Under the pieces are notes generated by a model. That model was not told the DNA's origin. It saw only the letters and a list, made by a program, of their open reading frames with translations, and did no database searches. Made by a program: the position numbers and the translations under genes. Positions 16,471 to 23,826 of a stretch of DNA of 42,278 nt are shown in pieces. Each line of letters starts with the position of its first letter. Position 1 is the stretch's first letter. The DNA comes from an uncultured Lachnospiraceae bacterium (GTDB lineage Bacteria > Bacillota > Clostridia > Lachnospirales > Lachnospiraceae), in contig CANQGL010000013.1 of the NCBI GenBank assembly GCA_947623185.1, positions 1 through 42,278 of the forward strand. Direction: 5' to 3'.

Positions 16471-17559
16471 ATGATCACGATAGAAAAAGAGCTTGCGCTT
16501 CCGGAGACCTATCCGCTCTCAAGGCTCGGAGATCCGGACCGGCTCCTGTTTTTTGACATTGAGACGACCGGGTTCTCCGGCGATACCGACAGCGTTTACC
16601 TGATCGGATGCATATACCGCTCGCGCGGCGTCTGGAAATTTATTCAGTGGTTCGCGGACAGCCGTGCGGCCGAGCGCAACGTGCTGCGCGCTTTTTTCGA
16701 TTTCACGGACGGCTTTGATACGCTCGTCCATTTCAACGGCGACACGTTCGATATCCCGTTCCTTAAAAAGCGTGGCGGGCATCTGCGGATCGCGGATCCG
16801 TTTGGGCGGCTTGAAAGCGTCGATATCTACAAGCGCGTCCGCCCGTGGAAAAAGCATCTCGGCCTGAGCAGCCTGAAGCAGAAATCGATCGAGAGCTTTC
16901 TCGGGATCGTCCGCGAAGACGTTTACAGCGGCGGGCAGCTCATCGAAGTTTACGCGGATTATCTCATGTCGAAAAGCGACGGGGATCTGCAGCTCCTTCT
17001 CCTGCACAACGAGGACGATCTGAAGGGTATGCCCGCCCTGCTGCCGGTCCTCTTTTATGACGATTTCTTTTCGCAGGACTTCGCCCTTTCCGGCATGAAA
17101 AAGATCGCCGGGAACGTCCCGCATATCGTGATGACGTTTGCGGGCGACCGGGACACGGTCCTTCCCGTACCGCTTTCCGCCTCCCTCCCGTCCTGGTCCG
17201 TCCTGGCGCACGAAAACAGCCTCGAGATCTCCGCGCGGCTTTACGAGGGCACGCTCAAGTACTATTATCCCAATTACAGGGATTACTACTACCTGATGTT
17301 CGAGGACCGCGCGGTCCACAAAAGCGTCGGCGAATACGTCGACAAAACGGCCCGCGTAAGGGCCACCCGCGAGACCTGCTACACAAAAAAGCGCGGTCTG
17401 TTTCTTGCACAGCCCGCGCCGGTATGGACGCCTGATTTCAAAAATTCCTGCCGCGACACCTCCTGTTTCTTCGAGTTCGCGCCGGAGTGCTTTTCCGACC
17501 GGGAAAAGCTAAACCGTTACGCGCACGAGGTCATAAAGGCCGTGCTGGCGGGGAAGTAG
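16471..17559 (+). CDS. RNase H-like (YprB-type) predicted exonuclease
   Basis: 362 residues. AAAGGAG precedes the ATG. The DEDD exonuclease pattern is visible: FFDIETTGF near residue 27 (Asp and Glu), LVHFNGDTFDIPFL near 87, and HNEDDLKGM near 180. This is the RNase_H_2 family found in YprB of Bacillus; a 3'-5' nuclease acting on DNA or RNA is expected but not proven. The C-terminal third lacks a recognisable domain, ending in a short cysteine-containing stretch. It diverges from ruvAB, with both promoters lying in a 146-base gap. Confidence 0.8.
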   Translation: MITIEKELALPETYPLSRLGDPDRLLFFDIETTGFSGDTDSVYLIGCIYRSRGVWKFIQWFADSRAAERNVLRAFFDFTDGFDTLVHFNGDTFDIPFLKKRGGHLRIADPFGRLESVDIYKRVRPWKKHLGLSSLKQKSIESFLGIVREDVYSGGQLIEVYADYLMSKSDGDLQLLLLHNEDDLKGMPALLPVLFYDDFFSQDFALSGMKKIAGNVPHIVMTFAGDRDTVLPVPLSASLPSWSVLAHENSLEISARLYEGTLKYYYPNYRDYYYLMFEDRAVHKSVGEYVDKTARVRATRETCYTKKRGLFLAQPAPVWTPDFKNSCRDTSCFFEFAPECFSDREKLNRYAHEVIKAVLAGK

Positions 17560-17568
17560 GCGTCTTTC

Positions 17569-18150
17569 CTAATAGTCCCCGTCCCGCAGGATCTTTCTTA
17601 TATAGGCGAACGTCTTTTTTTCGCCCTGCTCCTTCAGCATCAGAAGGATCTTGTTCAACTCCGCTTTCGTCTCCGGATGCATGGTGAGAACATCCCGGTT
17701 CCGCGAAAAGTACAGATACGGGGACGCGTCCGTGTAGTTCTTTCCCTGATAGATCTTGGAGGCCGCGATGCGGTCCATCACCATTTCCGCCAGATAGTTG
17801 ACCGGCATCTTTACCCCGATCAGCTTCCAGTTGTCCTTCGGACCGGAGACGTCGATCCAGTATTCAAAATGATGTTTGTTGCGGCCCTTGTGATGAAGCC
17901 AGGCCGGGGAATATCCCTTCTCGTCCTTCTCGGCGGCGTTCGGGCTCCGGTTTCCCTGGTAATAGTAAACGCCGGTCTTGAATTCCTCCCAGGAATATTT
18001 CGACAAATCATGTAGTAATCCCTGTTTGAAAAGTCCGACCCGAAAACATCCCTCCATGACTGCGAATTTATGGCGTGTAATCGTTAAAAAGTGACGCCAC
18101 GCATTATTTCTTATGTTGTCATGAAATTTTGATTTTTCTCTTTTCGACAC
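17569..18150 (-). CDS. DUF5662 family protein
   Basis: 193 residues from GTG 18150. It has an HD-like arrangement of histidines and aspartates: GLLHDLSKYSWEEF near residue 45, then AWLHHKGRNKHHFEYW near 84 and VMDRIAASKIYQG near 125. This pattern fits DUF5662 proteins, which are often misannotated as catalases. A metal-dependent phosphohydrolase role is a reasonable inference from the HD-like layout. It converges with the exonuclease gene (9-base gap) and diverges from the cold-shock gene. Confidence 0.75.
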   Translation of the reverse strand: MSKREKSKFHDNIRNNAWRHFLTITRHKFAVMEGCFRVGLFKQGLLHDLSKYSWEEFKTGVYYYQGNRSPNAAEKDEKGYSPAWLHHKGRNKHHFEYWIDVSGPKDNWKLIGVKMPVNYLAEMVMDRIAASKIYQGKNYTDASPYLYFSRNRDVLTMHPETKAELNKILLMLKEQGEKKTFAYIRKILRDGDY

Positions 18151-18203
18151 GAATTATTACCTGCCTTTTCTCACAAAAAATCCGAATAATTTATACTATT
18201 TAT

Positions 18204-18232
18204 TTGACATTTTGGCAAAATTGTGCTATTGT
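18204..18232 (+). promoter_or_regulatory. Promoter of the cold-shock gene
   Basis: TTGACA (18204-18209), 17-base spacer, TATTGT (18227-18232). It leaves a leader of about 50 bases before the ATG. Confidence 0.7.
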
Positions 18233-18287
18233 TAGATTAGTTGCAGATGCGTTCTGCGGCACGTCTTAATTTCGGAGGGAGCAAAAA

Positions 18288-18485
18288 ATGAAAGGTACGG
18301 TTAAGTGGTTCAACAACCAGAAAGGTTACGGATTTATTTGCGACGAAGCAGGACACGACGTATTCGTGCACTACTCCGGCCTTAACATGGAGGGCTTCAA
18401 AACTCTCGACGAGGGCGCGAACGTTGAATTCGACGTCGTCGAGGGAGCCAAAGGTCCCCAGGCTGTAAACGTAACCAAACTTTAA
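18288..18485 (+). CDS. Cold-shock protein, CspA family
   Basis: 65 residues, full length. The single OB-fold domain has both RNA-binding motifs: RNP1 KGYGFIC and RNP2 VFVHYS, plus the starting MKGTVKWFN. It binds single-stranded nucleic acid and melts RNA structure. A good GGAGG site lies before the ATG. The leader is about 50 bases, and a 12-bp perfect hairpin lies about 90 bases downstream. Confidence 0.95.
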   Translation: MKGTVKWFNNQKGYGFICDEAGHDVFVHYSGLNMEGFKTLDEGANVEFDVVEGAKGPQAVNVTKL

Positions 18486-18575
18486 TCAACCGATTTCTCA
18501 TTGTGCCTTTTCTAATAGTATCTAGTAATACCGGTCTAGTAGAATAAGCTGGTGCAGCATGAAGTGATTACATCC

Positions 18576-18604
18576 ATGGGCTGTTGTCTTGTACAACAGC
18601 CCAT
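18576..18604 (+). terminator. Hairpin, probable terminator of the cold-shock transcript
   Basis: ATGGGCTGTTGT pairs perfectly with ACAACAGCCCAT around the loop CTTGT. The following T content is weak (TCATGTTTATTG). The remaining positions up to 18721 hold no supported gene. Confidence 0.55.
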
Positions 18605-18721
18605 TCATGTTTATTGCCGGCCGCGCCGTTTTGCCGCTCATGCCGGCTACTATACGCGTCGGCTCCGCCGCTCGTACTCATTTCCGTTCCCGCTTGCGGC
18701 CGTTCATGCTTCCTTGCGCTG

Positions 18722-19600
18722 TCAGCGCGCCTTTTCCAGCATATCTTCAAGCTTTTTTACCGAAAACGCATATTTTTTATTGCAGAACTGGCAGCTGACC
18801 TCGATCGGCTTGCCGTCGTCGATCATTTCCTGGATATCCTTGCGTCCGATGCTGATGATCGCCTTCTCGACGCGCGGTTTGCTGCAGTCGCAGAAGAACC
18901 GCACCGGCAGTCTGTCCAGAACCGTAAGTCCGAAATCCCCCAGAAGGTCCTCCAGGATCTCCTCCGGCGTCTTTCCGGCATCCAGAAGCGTCGTGATGGA
19001 GCTGATCCCCGAAAGGCGCTGCTCCAGACGGTCGATCGCTTCATCCGAGGCGCCCGGGAGAAGCTGGATCATGAATCCGCCCGCCTGCCGCACCGTATTG
19101 TCCTTATTCATCAGGACGCCGAGCGCGACCGAGGACGGCACCTGTTCCGAATTTGCGTAGTAGTAGGTCAGGTCCTCCGCGATCTCGCCGCTGACGAGGA
19201 TCGTCTGGCCGACGTAGGGTTCCTTTAAGCCGATGTCCTTTACGACACTGAGGACGCCGACGCCGAGCGCTCCGCCCACGTCAAGCTTTCCCTTCTCATT
19301 CGGCGGCAACATGACCTGCGGATTAAAAGCGTATCCCTTGACGTTCCCGGCCGGATCCGCCGTGACCAGCAGTCCGCCGATCGGCCCGTCGCCCTCTATC
19401 CGGAGCGTGAGCAGGTCGCGTTCGCCCTTCATGTCCATCCCCATCATCGCTCCCGCGGTCAAAAGCCGCCCGAGCGCTGCGGTCGCTACCGGGCTTGTGT
19501 TGTGGGCGTTCTTCGCCGTCTCGACCGTTTCCCTTGTCGTCGCCGCGAACGCGCGGATCTGTCCGTCCGCCGCCGTCGCCCGAATCATATAGTCCGTCAT
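18722..19600 (-). CDS. hslO: Redox-regulated chaperone Hsp33
   Basis: 292 residues from ATG 19600, preceded by AAAGGA at a spacing of 9. The protein starts TDYMIRATAADGQIRAFAA. The C-terminal zinc-binding cysteines are all present: FCDCSKPR and SCQFCNKKY. These form disulfides on oxidation and switch on chaperone activity in the cytoplasm. The frame stays open 62 codons further upstream to a GTG at 19786 with a weak ribosome site. That extension would carry seven pentapeptide repeats, so a longer isoform is possible. It lies downstream of a methyltransferase gene on the same strand. Confidence 0.93.
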   Translation of the reverse strand: MTDYMIRATAADGQIRAFAATTRETVETAKNAHNTSPVATAALGRLLTAGAMMGMDMKGERDLLTLRIEGDGPIGGLLVTADPAGNVKGYAFNPQVMLPPNEKGKLDVGGALGVGVLSVVKDIGLKEPYVGQTILVSGEIAEDLTYYYANSEQVPSSVALGVLMNKDNTVRQAGGFMIQLLPGASDEAIDRLEQRLSGISSITTLLDAGKTPEEILEDLLGDFGLTVLDRLPVRFFCDCSKPRVEKAIISIGRKDIQEMIDDGKPIEVSCQFCNKKYAFSVKKLEDMLEKAR

Positions 19601-19636
19601 CTCTTCCAATCCTTTCCGTGTACCATTCGAGCCCTT

Positions 19637-19741
19637 TTCTGCAGTCTTGCTCTCTGCTGCCTTACTTTCTTCTGCTTGGCTATCTGCTGCTTGGCTTCCT
19701 GCTGCTTTATTCTCTGCTGCTTTATTCTCTGCTGCTTTATT
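19637..19741 (-). repeat. Seven in-frame 15-base repeats upstream of hslO (KAAE-type pentapeptides)
   Basis: Read on the minus strand the units encode NKAAE, NKAAE, NKAAG, SQAAD, SQAEE, SKAAE and SKTAE. The frame is shared with Hsp33. Several differences between units are synonymous (AGC/AGT, AAA/AAG, GAG/GAA). Confidence 0.75.
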
Positions 19742-19826
19742 TCCGACGCTTTGCCTCTTTGTTGCTTTACCCCTCTGCCTTGTCACTCTGTTGTTTTGCT
19801 ATCTTCGTTTTTCGGTGTCTTGCGAA

Positions 19827-20594
19827 TCAGCGAATGCCGGTCTGTTTTCCTTTCTCCCTGGCGATGACCGTGATCCGCTCGCTGTCTTTTCGCGGCGGTT
19901 CTTCGCTGAATCCGTCGTAGATCCCGATAAACTCCAGCCCTGCCTCCGCGAGCGCCGTTTTTATCTCCTCCGGAGAGTATGCCCGCTGGTAATGCGTTTC
20001 ATGGTACTTTCGGTAGAGATCTCCGTTCTCCTGCACGAAAATCGACAGATCGTAAATGTTGATCTTTTCTTCGGCGTCATACTGATTGTCCCAGATAAAG
20101 CTGCACTCGTCCCGGTCCTCCGCGATCGTCGAATCGCCGAGCATCGTCCCGTACTTGTATTCCGTGTTCATGTCAAACACAAAGATCCCGCCCGGATCGA
20201 GATAATTGTTTACCAGCCGGAACACCGTGACCAGATCGTCGGGATCCGTAATGTAATTGAGGCTATCGCAGACCGAGACGACCGCCGCCACGGTTCCGTA
20301 AAGCTCGAATTCCCGCATATCCTGGCAGAGATAAAGGATGTCATGGCCGGATCTCTCGCGCTTTTCCGTCGCAAGCTGCAGCATCTCCTCCGAGCTGTCG
20401 ACTCCGATCATGTCATAGCCCGCGGCTGCCAGGAGCTCCGTGAGCGAACCGGTACCGCAGCCAAGATCCAGCACCAGGCCGTCCCGGACGCCATAACGTT
20501 TCAGAACGGACGTGATGCCTTCGCACCACTCCCCGTAGGGAATGTTGTCCATAAACGTATCGTAGACTGACGCAAACCCTGTGTACGCCTCCAT
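19827..20594 (-). CDS. SAM-dependent methyltransferase, class I
   Basis: 255 residues. The SAM-binding motif I is LVLDLGCGTGSLTELL near residue 42, followed by the acidic loop GVDSSEEML and motif IV VVSVCDSLNYI. It begins YTGFASVYDTFM, a common start in this uncharacterised Firmicute group. The substrate is unknown. GGGGAGG lies 8 bases before ATG 20594. It precedes hslO on the same strand; 226 bases separate them. Confidence 0.85.
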   Translation of the reverse strand: MEAYTGFASVYDTFMDNIPYGEWCEGITSVLKRYGVRDGLVLDLGCGTGSLTELLAAAGYDMIGVDSSEEMLQLATEKRERSGHDILYLCQDMREFELYGTVAAVVSVCDSLNYITDPDDLVTVFRLVNNYLDPGGIFVFDMNTEYKYGTMLGDSTIAEDRDECSFIWDNQYDAEEKINIYDLSIFVQENGDLYRKYHETHYQRAYSPEEIKTALAEAGLEFIGIYDGFSEEPPRKDSERITVIAREKGKQTGIR

Positions 20595-20725
20595 AATACC
20601 TCCCCGGCCGCCAAAGCAGGCCCATATCCGCGGTAAAACTCCACAAATCGGCCTGTCTGCCTAAAATTTCATAAAGCAGCTACCTGTTTGCGGTAGCGCG
20701 CCTCAGATCAGACGCCTTCCCGCGA

Positions 20726-20756
20726 TAAAAGAGCCACTACCCGCGGGTAATGGCTC
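20726..20756 (-). terminator. Rho-independent terminator after the SEC-C gene
   Basis: On the minus strand GAGCCA-T-TACCC pairs with GGGTA-G-TGGCTC around a two-base turn, then TTTTA. It lies 10 bases after the stop of the SEC-C gene. Confidence 0.8.
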
Positions 20757-20765
20757 GATTCGCTT

Positions 20766-21281
20766 TTACAGGTTGCGTCCGCAGCACTTCTTGTATTTCT
20801 TGCCGCTGCCGCACGGGCAGGGATCGTTCGGATAGATCTTGTGTCCTTCCCGGCGGACCGTGCCGGATGCCTTCTGCTCCTTATAAAGCTCCTTGCGCCG
20901 TTCCTCTGACAGGATCGCATCCCACTGAGGAAGGCTGTAAAGCCACGATGCCTTCGCCTCGACCATGTTGTAATAGAGACGCTCGGGATCGATTTCGATC
21001 TTAACGGAGGTGTCCTCCGTCATCTCCTCGATCGGATTCTGGTATCCTTTCAGGCTTTCGTTGATCCCGTCGAGGAAGCCGGTCATCGTCGTGACATCCG
21101 TCCCGTACTTTTCGGCCAGTTCCTTTACCGTGCCTTCTATCGCCTTCTCCGGCTCCGCGAGGATCTTCTCGTAGATCCCCTTCTCGACCGCAAAATAGTC
21201 TTTCCAGAGCTGTTCTCTTCTTTTTTCGTCCAGACCTTCGCCGTACGCGAGGTCTCTCCAGTTTTCAAGTAATGTAGCCAT
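20766..21281 (-). CDS. SEC-C motif protein
   Basis: 171 residues. The C-terminus has a SEC-C zinc-binding motif, [15 protein letters not shown], as at the end of SecA, where it contacts ribosomes and SecB. The first 130 residues ([12 protein letters not shown] start) are helical and typical of Clostridial SEC-C proteins of unknown role. Start at ATG 21281 has GAGAGGATC upstream. Its own TTTACA/TATAAT promoter and terminator make it a single-gene unit. Confidence 0.85.
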   Translation of the reverse strand: MATLLENWRDLAYGEGLDEKRREQLWKDYFAVEKGIYEKILAEPEKAIEGTVKELAEKYGTDVTTMTGFLDGINESLKGYQNPIEEMTEDTSVKIEIDPERLYYNMVEAKASWLYSLPQWDAILSEERRKELYKEQKASGTVRREGHKIYPNDPCPCGSGKKYKKCCGRNL

Positions 21282-21359
21282 AAATGATCCTCTCTGTTGG
21301 TATATGTGCTTTGTCAGGGCCGCCCAGGGGAACCGGACGGCTCGCCGCTTTCCTCATGA

Positions 21360-21388
21360 ATTATAGCATAAACCGCTTTTTCTGTAAA
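21360..21388 (-). promoter_or_regulatory. Promoter of the SEC-C gene
   Basis: Minus strand TTTACA (21383-21388), 17-base spacer, TATAAT (21360-21365). Confidence 0.7.
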
Positions 21389-21417
21389 CAGAAACCCTGC
21401 TCCGAGCAATATAATAA

Positions 21418-21446
21418 TTGACATTTAGCTGTCAATGCTTTATACT
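21418..21446 (+). promoter_or_regulatory. Strong promoter of a short RNA
   Basis: TTGACA (21418-21423), 17-base spacer, TATACT (21441-21446): near consensus. No protein gene follows on this strand; a terminator lies about 110 bases on. Confidence 0.75.
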
Positions 21447-21452
21447 ATTCGT

Positions 21453-21564
21453 ATAGAGACACCAGAATATCGGGTTTAAACCGATATGGCTGCTCTTAAA
21501 ACGTTAGTGACCGCTGCGTTACCGCAGCCGCCCATCCCGCTTGGCGGAGCTGGATGGGCTTTTT
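21453..21564 (+). ncRNA. Candidate antisense RNA (type I antitoxin) overlapping the small peptide gene
   Basis: The predicted transcript starts about 7 bases after the near-consensus -10 box and ends at a terminator hairpin, giving about 112 bases. A 5' stem-loop is visible: ATATCGG pairs with CCGATAT (21467-21487). The last 46 bases are complementary to the 3' end of the peptide gene on the minus strand, and the rest would be complementary to its 3' untranslated RNA. A short plus-strand frame starting at 21486 lacks a ribosome site, so I read this as non-coding. The start and end are predictions only. Convergent 3' overlap is the arrangement in bsrG/SR4 and txpA/RatA of Bacillus. Confidence 0.5.
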
Positions 21565-21719
21565 CTATTTCGTTTCCTTCCGGTATGTATGCAGGCATAC
21601 TCTATCAGGCAGGTAAGCCTGTAGGCTGTATCCACAATCGCTACCATCCGGAACAGATCGTTCTTTAGCACGACGCTGAGTATCAGCGCCAGCAACAGCA
21701 AAAACAGATCTTTTTCCAT
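21519..21719 (-). CDS. Small hydrophobic peptide, candidate SOS-induced type I toxin
   Basis: 66 residues starting MEKDLFLLLLALILSVVL. AAAGGAGGG lies 6 bases before the ATG, a very strong ribosome site. One hydrophobic segment (about residues 5-18) is followed by a weaker one (24-46) and a basic tail with KRNRK and SAKRDGR. I recognise no named family. The promoter upstream contains a perfect LexA box in its spacer, leaving a leader of about 125 bases with a GGCCGAAAGGCC hairpin. A convergent short RNA overlaps the 3' end. Together these fit a membrane-acting type I toxin, as in TisB of E. coli or the BsrG group. Function is inferred, not shown; it could instead be a benign SOS-induced small membrane protein. 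Confidence 0.55.
   Translation of the reverse strand: MEKDLFLLLLALILSVVLKNDLFRMVAIVDTAYRLTCLIEYACIHTGRKRNRKSPSSSAKRDGRLR
21530..21564 (+). terminator. Terminator of the short RNA
   Basis: GCCCATCC (21530-21537) pairs with GGATGGGC (21552-21559), followed by TTTTT (21560-21564). Confidence 0.8.
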
Positions 21720-21851
21720 AGCGCCCTCCTTTCCCTGGTATTTTGTCGAAACCAGCAAACGCCTGTTCATCCTCAGATGCACAGGGAAATTCGAGCGGCC
21801 ACATCCTTTGCACCACATATCCTGGTGCCCCGGGCCTTTCGGCCTATGTCT

Positions 21852-21880
21852 ATTCTATCATAGAACATATGTTCTGTAAA
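21852..21880 (-). promoter_or_regulatory. Promoter of the small peptide gene
   Basis: Minus strand TTTACA (21875-21880), 17-base spacer, TAGAAT (21852-21857). Confidence 0.65.
21863..21874. promoter_or_regulatory. LexA (SOS) box inside the peptide-gene promoter
   Basis: GAACATATGTTC is a perfect palindrome. It matches the Gram-positive LexA/DinR core GAAC-N4-GTTC, with the preferred purine/pyrimidine pattern in the middle. It fills the spacer between -35 and -10, so bound LexA would block the promoter. Confidence 0.75.
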
Positions 21881-21919
21881 GCGGTTTATATATGTTCCAC
21901 AGCTTCTCAAATTGTCGAA

Positions 21920-22978
21920 CTACAGCTTCCCAAGGATCGCTTCCCCGACCTCTTTTGTCGAGGCTCTGCCGCCCATATCCGGCGTGAGCGTCTTCTTTTC
22001 GGTCAGGACCGCCTCGATCGCGTTGAGCACACGTTTCCCCCAGTCCTCGTGGCCGAAGAAATCGAGCATCTGGGACACGGCCCAGACGGAAGCCATCGGA
22101 TTTGCGATCCCTTTTCCGGCGATATCCGGCGCCGAGCCATGGATCGGCTCGAACATGGACGGATATTTCCGCTCCGGATTCAGGTTCGCGCCCGCGGCCA
22201 GACCCATCCCGCCCGCGATCGCCGCGCCGAGGTCGGTCAGAATATCGCCGAACAGGTTACTGGTGACGACGATCTCGAACCGTTTCGGGTCTTTTACCAT
22301 AAACATGCTGGCCGCGTCGACCAGATAGGAATGCGTCTCGACATCCGGGTATTCCTGCGATACTTCCTTAAAGATCTGATCCCAGAAGACCATGGAGTAA
22401 TTCAGCGCGTTGCCCTTGCTGATGCTGGTGAGGCTCTTTTTCTCCTTCCGGGCCAGCTCAAAGGCATAGCGGATCACGCGCTCGCAGCCGACGCGGGAGA
22501 AAACACCGTCCTGTATCACGACCTCGTTCGGTTTTCCCTTATAGAGCCAGCTTCCGCTGCCCGCGTACTCGCCCTCGCTGTTCTCGCGCACAAAGGTCAT
22601 GTTGACGTCCTCGCGCTTTACATTTTTTAGCGGGCACTCCGCGCCTTCCAGCAGCACGACCGGCCGCAGGTTGATGTACTGGTCGAAGCTCTTGCGGATC
22701 GTAAGGAGCAGATCCCAGAGCGAAATGTGATCCGGCACGCCGGGATAGCCGACCGCGCCGAGATAGATCGCATCATACTGTTTCAGGATCTCGATCCCGT
22801 TCTCATCCATCATGCGCCCGTGTTCCAGATAATATTTGCATCCCCATGGGAACCATGTGTCGTCGAAGCGGAATCCGCCGTCCAGTTCGGCTGCCTTCTT
22901 TAATACTTTCATGCCCTCCGTAAGGACCTCCGGGCCGACGCCGTCGCCCGGGATCACGGCGATCTTATATGTTTCCAT
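21920..22978 (-). CDS. Isocitrate/isopropylmalate dehydrogenase family, D-malate/tartrate dehydrogenase type
   Basis: 352 residues from ATG 22978 with GGAGAAAAGGA upstream. Family features are AVIPGDGVGPEVL at the start, the substrate-binding arginines in LLLTIRKSFDQYINLRPV, VRENSEGEY, and the metal-binding SNLFGDILTDLGA followed by GSAPDIAGKGIANP. The segment LGAVGYPGVPDHISLWDLLL resembles D-malate (DmlA) and tartrate (TtuC) dehydrogenases more than LeuB. It is therefore likely an NAD-dependent oxidative decarboxylase of a D-malate-like acid; no leu genes are nearby. The start overlaps the end of the RNA methylase frame by 14 bases, suggesting coupling. Confidence 0.85.
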   Translation of the reverse strand: METYKIAVIPGDGVGPEVLTEGMKVLKKAAELDGGFRFDDTWFPWGCKYYLEHGRMMDENGIEILKQYDAIYLGAVGYPGVPDHISLWDLLLTIRKSFDQYINLRPVVLLEGAECPLKNVKREDVNMTFVRENSEGEYAGSGSWLYKGKPNEVVIQDGVFSRVGCERVIRYAFELARKEKKSLTSISKGNALNYSMVFWDQIFKEVSQEYPDVETHSYLVDAASMFMVKDPKRFEIVVTSNLFGDILTDLGAAIAGGMGLAAGANLNPERKYPSMFEPIHGSAPDIAGKGIANPMASVWAVSQMLDFFGHEDWGKRVLNAIEAVLTEKKTLTPDMGGRASTKEVGEAILGKL

Positions 22979-23809
22979 GATCCTTTTCTCCTTTCTTTCT
23001 CTTTCCGAGCTCCCAGAATGCCACGGCCCCGGCAGCCGCCACATTCAACGAGTCCACGCCGTGCGCCATCGGGATCTTTACCGTATAGTCGCAGGCGGCG
23101 ACCGTCTCCTTCCTAAGTCCGTCCCCCTCGTTTCCGAGGATCACCGCCAGCCGTTCCTCCGCCGAGATCCGCGGATCGTCGATCCCCGTAGAATCATCCG
23201 TCAGAGCCATCGCGGCGGTCGAAAAACCCAGCCGTTTCAGGCTTTCGATCCCGGCCGCACCCGCGCTGTCGAGAAACGTCCACGGGATCTGAAAAACCGT
23301 ACCATGCTGACCCGGATGGAACGCCGGTACAGCGGATCGCAACATCCGGGCGTCAGCAGCACCGCGTCGAATCCCAGCGCGGCCGCCGAGCGGAAGACCG
23401 CACCGACGTTCGTCTGATTCGTGATCTCCTCCAGCACGGCGATGCGGGACGCTCCCTCGCAGACCGTCTCCGCGGACGGCAGTCTGCGCCGCCTCATCGC
23501 GCAGAGGAATCCCATCGTCAGGTTGTAGCCGGTGAGCCGGATCAGCGTGTCCGCATCGGCGGTATAGACCGGGACCGCATCGCACCGTGCGACGATGTCC
23601 GACGCCGCCCCCGCGATCAGTTTCTTCTCGATCAGCAGGGAGACCGGCTCATACCCGCCGTCAAGCGCCCGCCGGATCACATTCGGGCTCTCGGCGATGA
23701 AAATGCCGGGTTCCGGCTCGTAATACCTTAAAAGCTGCACTTCCGAAGTGCAGGAATAAAGCTTTGTCTCCGGCGTGCTGAAATCTTTGATCTCGATGAT
23801 ATCCGGCAT
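22965..23809 (-). pseudogene. SpoU/TrmH-family RNA 2'-O-methyltransferase, frameshifted
   Basis: From ATG 23809 (AAGGAGA upstream) the first frame encodes PDIIEIKDFS and runs through motif 1, NQTNVGAVFRSAAALGF. The remainder continues in another frame as TVFQIPWTFLDSAG, with motif 2 AVILGNEGDGL and motif 3 IPMAHGVDSLNVAAAGAVAF. Adding one C to CC at 23302-23303 (GGG instead of GG on the coding strand) joins them into 281 residues with all SpoU knot motifs. As written the protein would lose its SAM-binding knot. All motifs are otherwise well kept, so the lesion is very recent or a sequence error. It lies between sbcC and the dehydrogenase in one minus-strand run. Confidence 0.75.
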
Positions 23810-23826
23810 GTTTTCTCCTTCCGCCG

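Noticed and set aside
21486-21668. Short plus-strand peptide frame starting MAALKTL inside the small RNA
   Set aside because: No ribosome site, and the frame runs past the terminator; non-coding is the simpler reading.
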